Part shown: piece after piece, positions 57,181-64,000 of the stretch
Numbering within the stretch: the stretch's first letter is position 1
Layout: every line of letters begins with the position of its first letter
Origin: Mesostigma viride
Lineage: Eukaryota; Streptophyta; Mesostigmatophyceae; Mesostigmatales; Mesostigmataceae
Direction of reading: 5' to 3'
Assembly (NCBI GenBank): GCA_009746045.1
Contig: RPFO01000667.1
Span: 5,664,219 to 5,728,218, forward strand
DNA: 64,000 nt
Position numbers and translations under genes: made by a program
The notes under the pieces: model-generated
Database searches by the model: none
What the model was told of the DNA's origin: nothing
The model's input: the letters and a program-made list of their open reading frames with translations, nothing else

Positions 57181-60100
57181 CTAGGCAGCAACACATTCGT
57201 TTAGGTCCTCGTTGCACGTGGACCCGGGACACGGGTCTGTGCCTGCTGCACACACGTTCCCATCGGCGCACACCTCCTCCCCGTCACAAAACTGGCCGTT
57301 TGAGCACTGCGCGTCGATCACACAATCCACGCAGGTGTCGGTGTCCTCGAGGCAGGTCTGTCCGAGGGGGCAGGTGGACCCGAGCACTTGGCTGCATATG
57401 CCGTCTCGGCAACGGGCCTCGGTGCAGAAGAGGGTGTCGGGGGGGCAATCAGCATCCTTGGCGCATTCTGGGGACCACAGCAATAGGAAAACAACACAGC
57501 ATAATGATAGGACCCGGGTGGGGTTGAGGCCGGTGGCGGAACCGTTGCAATGCCATTACTCACTGAATGGGTAGGACAGATTGAAATTGAGTAATTCAAG
57601 CATGAGTTAGAACAGGGGCAGGACAGACTGGAATCCAGTACTTAGTACCGGAGTTAGTAAAGGGGTAGGACAGACTGGAATCACGTACTTGACCCAGGAG
57701 TTAGTAGTAAAGGGGTAGGACAGACTGGAATCCAGCATATCGAGCAGGATGCAGTGAAGGAGGAGAATAGGGGGGAATCCAGCACCGTGCAGGAGATTTA
57801 TTGGGGTAGGATACACGAATGCCAGCACTTACAAAGGCATCGGCTGTCCGGGAGGGCTATAGTGAAGGATGTAGGAAAACGCCGCATGCAGGCAGTTCCA
57901 TTGAAATTCAGTAGATTGCAGGTACTAATGGTCGAGCAGGATCATCAAATGCCAGCACTTTAAATGCACAGATTGCAGGCTCGTGTTCAGGGTGTGCAGA
58001 GAGCAGGACCCGTCTACACCATGGACCCATTCACTCATTTGGCTCCGGACTTTACTTCAACAGCAAGCACCCATGTTCCTAGAGCTTTCAGGACCATACA
58101 GAAGTCCATGCCCAGAGCTCACAATACTCACCAGTGGTGAGTATTATGAGCTCTAGGAGATGAGCTTTCTGAATTGGCCATGCTGAGCATGGCCGAATCC
58201 AGGAAGCTTGCTGCATGCTGAAGTAGCCACGCACATGTGAACGTGCAGATAAACACCAGGCATCCTCTGTGTACATGCCAAGCTTCGGCACAAGACCTAC
58301 CTCCCGCACATCACAGACACATTCCTGAACGCATGGCCCACCTCCCGCACAACACAGACACAGTCCTGAACGCATGGCCTGCCTCCCGCACAACACAGAC
58401 ACAGTCCTGAACGCATGGTCCATCTCCCGCACAACACAGGCACAGTCTTGAACGCGTGGCCCGCCTCCCGCACGGCACAGATACAGACTTGAACGCATGG
58501 CCCATCTCCCGCACAACACAGGCACTGTCTTGAACGCGTGGCCCGCCTCCCGCACAGCACAGACACAGTCCTGAACGCCTGGCCCGCCTCCCGCACAACA
58601 CGGACACAGTCCTGAACGCGTGGCCCGCCTCCGCACAACACAGACACAGTCCTGAACACATGGCCCATCTCCCGCACAACACAGACACAGACTTGAACGC
58701 ATGGCCCCCCTCCCGCACAACACAGGCACAGTCCTGAACGCATGGCCCACCTCCCGCACAACACAGACACAGTCCTGAACGCATGGCCCCACTCCCGCAC
58801 AACACAGGCACAGTCTTGAACGCGTGGCCCACCTCCCGCACACACCAAACTCTTGCCCGCCTGCCCGCCTGCCCTCCTGCCCGCCTGCCCTCCTGCCCGC
58901 CTGCCCTCCTGCCCGCCTGCCCTCCTGCCCTCCTGCCCTCCTGCCCTCCTGCCCTCCTGCCCTCCTGCCCTCCTGCCCTCCTGCCCTCCTGCCCTCCTGC
59001 CCTCCTGCCCGCCCGACTGCCTGCCCACCTGCCCGCCTATACAAGTGAACCAACGAGCCCTAAACCCTAAACCCTAAACATATAAAGACGCACCTCCCGC
59101 ACACGCCAAGCTCTTGAACATGCCGAGCCACAGTGCCGCCGATGTCGCCACCGCGTCGTACTGCCCCGCATAGTACATGGTGCAGCCATCCACGGGGTCC
59201 ACGACGAGCGATGATTGGCCGCCGAAGAGTGCGCTGGGGTCGGACCGAGTGCCCGCCTTGAGGGTCTTTTCGGCATGGGGCAGGGTGCCGCTGGGGTCGC
59301 CGACCGCGCGGCCGGCGTATGCGAGGGCCGGGTACGATGAGGCGGACACCTGCATGGGGGAGCGTGTGCGGGAGCCGAGAAGCGGATAGAGGACATCGCA
59401 CGGGCATAGCAAAGGTTATGAAATGGTCACGTAGAGCTTGCCCAGAGAGACGGCCGGGTTTTAGTTTGAGCGCACAGCTCTCCCTAAGCATAGGATGTCG
59501 CGCACGCACCGGCCCTCCCTAAGAGCTTACTTACATTGCATGCAGTGCCTGCAGCAGCGTCACCCATGGCAGGCCCCAAGGGCATTATTTAAAGCACTTC
59601 AGAAGCCCATTCTGACAAAAGCCCCTATTCGAGATTCTATAGGCGACCATATTCAGCCTATGGGCACACAATGCGCGGCCTTCTCCCTATGCTTTCAGCC
59701 TTCCTTGGCTTCCCACTTCTTATTTCCTGTCCATGAACTTTTTATTACATAGATAGAGAGGACGCGCAAGCGAACTCACCATGAATGCACGGAGCGAATG
59801 CCTTCCAGCTTCACGTGCACAAGTTTTTCACTGTGGGTAGGTACTTAGGGAGTCGATAGAAAGGGCTGCCAAGCAAAGGGCGCCCTTTCTATCTACTCCT
59901 AAGATAAAAGAAAAGAGCGCCAACGGCCTTTCGAACTGTGCCAACGGCCAGGCTCACGTGAATGCCAAGTTTCATGTTGAGGGCGCCCAGCCATGCAAGT
60001 AATCGTGACATGTCGACAGTGATGGATGATGTGCAGTAGTCTGTCGTAAGTATCTCACGTTGTGCGACTGGTGCTGTAACAGTGTCATTAACGGTGTATG

Positions 60101-63100
60101 TCACGACGCACGACGCATGTCATACCTCAAACGAGAGAAAAACGCAAAGCTGAGCTTAAACGAGGCGCCCTGGTCTATGCCCACCTGCATGCATATCGTA
60201 TAGACATCTAGTATTATACCTACGAGTGCATATTCACGAAAGTACACTCTACACACAATACTGTAATATAGTGAACACACACACACACACAGACACACCT
60301 TGCTGAAGCCAACCATGATGCCCTGGTCCATGTCCACCCCGATTGAGGGCAGCCAACGGTTGAAGGTGTCCTCCCCTCCATATGTCCCCTCCTGGAAGAC
60401 TGACCACGTGTTGGTGCTCAGCCGGTCTTGCTTCCGCAACTCCAGCCAACGGATGGCCCCCTGTCAGGGCAAAGAAAGCATAGCATAGCATGGTGTGGTA
60501 TGGTATGGTATGGTATGGTATGGTATGGTATGGTATGGTATGGTATGGTATGGTATGGTATGGTATGGTATGGTATGGTATGGTATGGTATGGTATGGTA
60601 TGGTATGGTATGGTATGGTATGGTATGGTATGGTATGGTATGGTAGGGTAGGGTAGGGTAGGGTAGGGTATGGTATGGTATGGTAGGGTAGGGTAGGGTA
60701 GGGTAGGGTAGGGTAGGGTAGGGTAGGGTAGGGTAGGGTAGGGTAGGGTAGGGTAGGGTAGGGTAGGGTAGGGTAGGGTAGGGTAGGGTAGGGTAGGGTA
60801 GGGTAGGGTAGGGTAGGGTAGGGTAGGGTAGGGTAGGGTAGGGTAGGGTAGGGTAGGGTAGGGTAGGGTAGGGTAGGGTAGGGTAGGGTAGGGTAGGGTA
60901 GGGTAGGGTAGGGTAGGGTAGGGTAGGGTAGGGTAGGGTAGGGTAGGGTAGGGTAGGGTAGGGTAGGGTAGGGTAGGGTAGGGTAGGGTAGGGTAGGGTA
61001 GGGTAGGGTAGGGTAGGGTAGGGTAGGGTAGGGTAGGGTAGGGTAGGGTAGGGTAGGGTAGGGTAGGGTAGGGTAGGGTAGGGTAGGGTAGGGTAGGGTA
61101 GGGTAGGGTAGGGTAGGGTAGGGTAGGGTAGGGTAGGGTAGGGTAGGGTAGGGTAGGGTAGGGTAGGGTATGGTATGGTATGGTATGCATACATGCAGCA
61201 GTATTGCAAGCACGGCATCACTATGTCAGCTGCGAAGGGCTCACAACGAGCCTGGGAGACAGCCTTGTTTGAGCTAACAAATGGCTGCGAAACGACAGCA
61301 CATAAGAAAAGCGCCCAGGCGATGGCTGTCAACGGACACTTGGTAACACATGCCTATTGAAATCATGAAGGAAAACGGTGCTGTTCAACGAACTAACCAA
61401 CACGTGACTGAGAGGGCATGATAGAGTGGTAGCTTTGCATGCCTGTTCGGTTGTATAAGGGGAGGCATGCTTTTGGCTGAGCCATCCATGAAAAGTGCAG
61501 CTATGGTAGATCTATCCAGCTGGACATATCTCACTGGTAATGCACTCAGGCTTGGCAATGATACCCTCTGTGCAACAAATGCAACATGGACCATCTTACA
61601 TTGGAAATCAGCCGGTCAGAAAGGTAACGACCAGCTTCTTCCATTGCTTCTTCCATTGCTTCTTCCATTTCTCCCACACTGTGTACTACATCTACATAGT
61701 GTGCGGGCTATAAAGAACTCTAGCTCATCGAGATGCTTTTTGACTTTTGCAGATACATGTACTATAAATTACTTTTGTTCCATCAAAGCCTCGTCGGGTA
61801 GAAATGCCACAACAAATTTTAATGCCCATGATTGTACCTGGTCGCCGCCAACGTCTACAGTGAACGCCAGTACAAGCACGTCGTACGAGGTTCGGCTCCG
61901 GAACACCACGCGCGGCGACAGGCGGTGGGCGAATGCTGCCAATGTCACCGCGGAGCCGTTCTGCGAGAAACACCCGGTGGTGGCCCCCCCGCCACACAGC
62001 GCCGAGTCAAAGGAGCTGATGGGCAGCTCCTGGACTTTCTCGAACGTCGAGTTGGTGGTCGCGAAATTGGGGCAGAACCGCCAGATCTCCAAAGTGTCTG
62101 AGGTGGTGCCGGCGATCTGGGCGTCCACCTGCGAGGAGGAGAGGGGCCGGGAGGCGATAGTGTCAAGGGTGCTATTGACCCTCCCAGCTTACTTTTTCCA
62201 GGAGTTGCTGTATGGCACTATACATCGCTGTAGGGCACAGCATATTTCTTCTACTAGGAGTTATACTGTCACATAGTATACTCCCATGTACATCTCATAG
62301 GAGTACACTATCGACAGTCTCATGGGCACAATGCTTCTGAGGGAAGCGATGCACCATAAGTTGCGCAATATCGACAGTTCCATCTTATAGTGGCCTGCTA
62401 AAGGCCAGAGGTCAGGTTGCGCAGGTCCTGCTGGTCTGCGCATGATGTTGTGCTGGCACCTGCGAGGCATCCAAAAGTGGTCGTTTACCTGGCCGGAGTG
62501 ACTGCCGGTCACTAAACAGCAAAACTAGACAAACGCCCATTTCTTGCTGACAAAACCCTCATGGATGTCGTCTGATGGACATACGTTCATGGATATACTC
62601 TTACTCGGTGGGTATACTCTTACTCTTACTCTGTGGATATACTCTTACTCTGTGGATATACTCTTACTCTGTGGATATACTCTTACTCTAGGGATATACT
62701 CTCACTCTAGGGATTTAAAAGGAAAGGGGGCAGGGCGCGGGGAAGGGAGGGGAAGGAAGCGGGAAGTGTAGGAACACCAGGGCAAGGGCGCGATGCCCAT
62801 TTCTTGCCTACTAATGGCCAGAAGTCCCCCAGAACTTCTCTTAAGCTTTATGGCATGGTGGGTGCGGCTGGAACTAGAAGGCTGACATTCTTTTTACTGT
62901 ATAGGACGCATTTTAGGACACATCATTAGGGCATAAGACATGAATAAGACATACATGTCTCAAAGCACGCACCCGCCTGCCAATCAGGTCACCAGTGTGG
63001 TCGGGAGCCCGACACACCCACGTACATATTAAGTCCATGCGGACTTGTAAGCACACACGCCTCACACCCGCAGCAATGTCGAACAGTGCGCATGTCTGGG

Positions 63101-63467
63101 CAGGCATCCGACCGGGTCACGAATCGGACTGGCATACACACGGCAAACACACGAAGAAAGCACGCACCCACCTGCCGCAAGAACAGGGCACAAGGAGGAA
63201 GGATCGGCATCGGCCCGTCCAGCGCTGCCGGCACCAGCCCCTGCACGGAGTACCCTGCCAGGGGGGGAGCCTGGTAGACCACCAGCGGGCGCAGCTCCTG
63301 GTAGACCAGCATGCTGGCTCGGTCAAGGGCATAGACCTCCGGCGGGCTTCCCCCCGTGGCCAGGTAGTAACCATCATAGGGCATGAATGCGAGCGTGATC
63401 GAAACGGGAGCAGTCGCGGTGGTCAGGTTGACCATGTAGGTTCTCCACAGGGTGAGGGCGGCATCGC
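57181..63467 (-). CDS. Predicted extracellular protein of a mainly bacterial family, Cys-rich C-terminus, 5 exons seen
   Basis: Exons (minus): 63467-63172, 62128-61838, 60460-60299, 59349-59094, 57467-57181. Phases agree at every join (0, 0, 0, 1/2). Conserved text in order: TLWRTYMVNLTTATAPVSIT and MPYDGYYLATGG; VDAQIAGTTSDTLEIWRF and FSQNGSAVTLAAFAHRLSPR; GAIRWLELRKQDRLSTNTWS, EGTYGGEDTFNRWLPSIGVD, MDQGIMVGFSK; VSASSYPALAYAGRAVGDPS, SLVVDPVDGCTMYYAGQYD. This order (GIRWYELR, QGTY..DG..NRWMGSIAMD, ALGYS, YPSIRYTGR, DPVDDCTFWYTNEY in relatives) belongs, as I recall, to predicted secreted proteins of Gram-negative bacteria of unknown function. The last exon is Cys-rich (CAKDADCPPD, CSNGQFCDGEEVC, CPGSTCNEDLNEC) and ends at TAG 57181-57183. 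More exons are expected upstream; the signal peptide is not in view. Biochemical role unknown. Confidence 0.82.
57560..57965. repeat. Degenerate ~50-60-bp repeats (ggggtaggacagactggaat)
   Basis: About five diverged units in the last intron, several with aatgccagcac or gaatccagta. Confidence 0.75.
58303..58850 (-). repeat. 41-bp minisatellite derived from an exon donor edge
   Basis: About thirteen units of catgcgttcaagactgtgcc plus tgtgttgtgcgggaggtgggc on the minus strand. The unit mirrors the exon edge catgttcaagagcttggcgt gtgcgggag|gtgcg at 59119-59086. Because 41 is not a multiple of three, all frames cycle through three peptides (GHAFRTVSVL, AMRSGLCLCC, PCVQDCACVV), which are artefacts. 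Confidence 0.9.
58852..59037. repeat. Octamer array (GCCCTCCT / GCCCGCCT)n
   Basis: About twenty-two units; the first alternate GCCCGCCT and GCCCTCCT, the later ones are almost all GCCCTCCT. Confidence 0.93.
59058..59078. repeat. Interstitial telomere-like (CCCTAAA)3
   Basis: Three perfect CCCTAAA units directly between the octamer array and the donor of the exon at 59094. The motif is the Arabidopsis-type telomere repeat. Confidence 0.9.
60484..61188. repeat. (TATGG)n and (TAGGG)n pentanucleotide array in an intron
   Basis: TATGG fills about 60492-60641, TAGGG fills most of 60642-61168, with a TATGG island near 60667-60682 and TATGG again at 61169-61188. It lies only ~25-30 bp upstream (in transcription) of the acceptor for exon 60460-60299, and the transcript would carry the C-rich strand. 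Long TLPYP ORFs are artefacts. Confidence 0.98.
62585..62715. repeat. ~19-bp tandem repeat (gtggatatactcttactct)
   Basis: About seven units with small variants (ggtgggtatac, agggatatac) in the intron between 63172 and 62128. Confidence 0.88.
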
Positions 63468-64000
63468 CTGCAGGGTGTATGGATGAAAACGGTTCCCCAT
63501 GGGCACATAGGGGGCGTTGGATCCCGTCACTTTTGGATCCGTGGTTTCCTTTCATTGTACGATTGCGAGTTAGGGTCAGGACAGCTTGCAGGAGGAGTAC
63601 CTCGTGGCCCATCTAGGCGCTGGGAAAGGGAGTCAGCAGGACGTGGGGCATGAGTTGTGATGGGTGTTGCCAGCATAAACACAAGGGACTGGCTTCATGA
63701 CACCTTGGATCCAGTTGCTGTGCCGTTCGCTATTGGCAGTTGGATGAAATAAGGCATGCCTGCCCCTGCGGTGCTTGCAATGGGGCCGCCGAGCATTATT
63801 TCGAGGTATTCAATAGCCCGATTTGCCTCGCAAGAAAATAAGAGATGTGCACAATCTCCTGACCTGCGTGATGGCAGCCACGGTGGTCGGAAACTCTCAT
63901 CTCATGCCATCAAGCCAAACGCGGCTCCCTCTGTGATCCTCCAGGCTCTCCTCACCATTCTTTAATCAGCCGGAGCCTGCCCCAACCTGCCTGTTCACTA
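63468..64000 (-). other. Upstream part of the extracellular-protein gene
   Basis: It should hold intron and possibly another exon. No conserved motif could be placed with confidence. A possible acceptor-like catcacgcag on the minus strand near 63870 was not followed by recognisable family sequence. Confidence 0.35.

Noticed and set aside
58088-59053. Cys-rich secreted-looking repeat protein (321 codons, minus)
   Set aside because: It is the 41-bp minisatellite read through; because the unit is not a multiple of three, all three frames give the same cycle.
60249-61332. TLPYP-repeat ORFs
   Set aside because: Pentamer array in an intron; only the 60460-60299 part is a real exon and it uses a specific frame.

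Overview
This window is nuclear DNA from a eukaryote, most likely a green alga. Three spliced genes can be read with splice phases that agree from exon to exon. A perfect (CCCTAAA)3 tract, the plant/green-alga telomere motif, occurs at 59058-59078. Two genes are plant-like: a mitochondrial m-AAA protease of the FtsH3/FtsH10/AFG3 type and a CHUP1-like chloroplast-positioning protein. Introns are long, and at least two use GC-AG borders. A prasinophyte-type alga would fit, but the species cannot be fixed from the sequence.

Layout. 1-13.6 kb (+): m-AAA protease, eight visible exons, 5' end outside the window. 13.6-23.5 kb: gene-poor land of non-LTR retrotransposons (a frameshifted LINE at 15.3-18.5 kb and several 3'-end fragments). 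23.6-31.65 kb (-): a multidomain NRPS-like gene (carrier, condensation, adenylation, carrier, then a membrane acyltransferase-3-like domain) with degenerate catalytic motifs. 32.1-34.8 kb: two short inverted-repeat elements and an orphan retroelement ORF with a zinc-binding motif. 36.5-42.1 kb (+): CHUP1-like gene, five exons seen. 42.9-45.4 kb: a 2.3-kb (GGGAT)n array inside a LINE 3' tail. 46.4-47.1 kb (-): N-terminal remnant of a hAT transposase. 48-51.8 kb: more retroelement ends and a decayed minus-strand LINE. 52.1-53.9 kb: a 175-bp satellite interrupted by a 5'-truncated R2-type retroelement with a 12-bp target duplication. 54.3-55.3 kb: tetranucleotide arrays. 57.2-63.5 kb (-): a five-exon gene of a family best known from bacteria (predicted extracellular), ending in a Cys-rich tail.

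Two structural themes run through the window. First, introns (and one 3' flank) in the three readable genes carry degenerate copies ('echoes') of the nearby exon edge, splice site included, in ladders of one to seven copies. In one intron the echo has become a 41-bp minisatellite of about 13 units. Second, dispersed retroelement 3' ends share short terminal hairpins followed by TTAATTAA-like sequence, and several of the large microsatellites sit inside or right beside these tails. Together these suggest that introns grow here by reiterated duplication of exon borders and intergenic DNA by retroelement tails that expand into arrays. No operon, CRISPR array, rRNA or convincing tRNA was seen.
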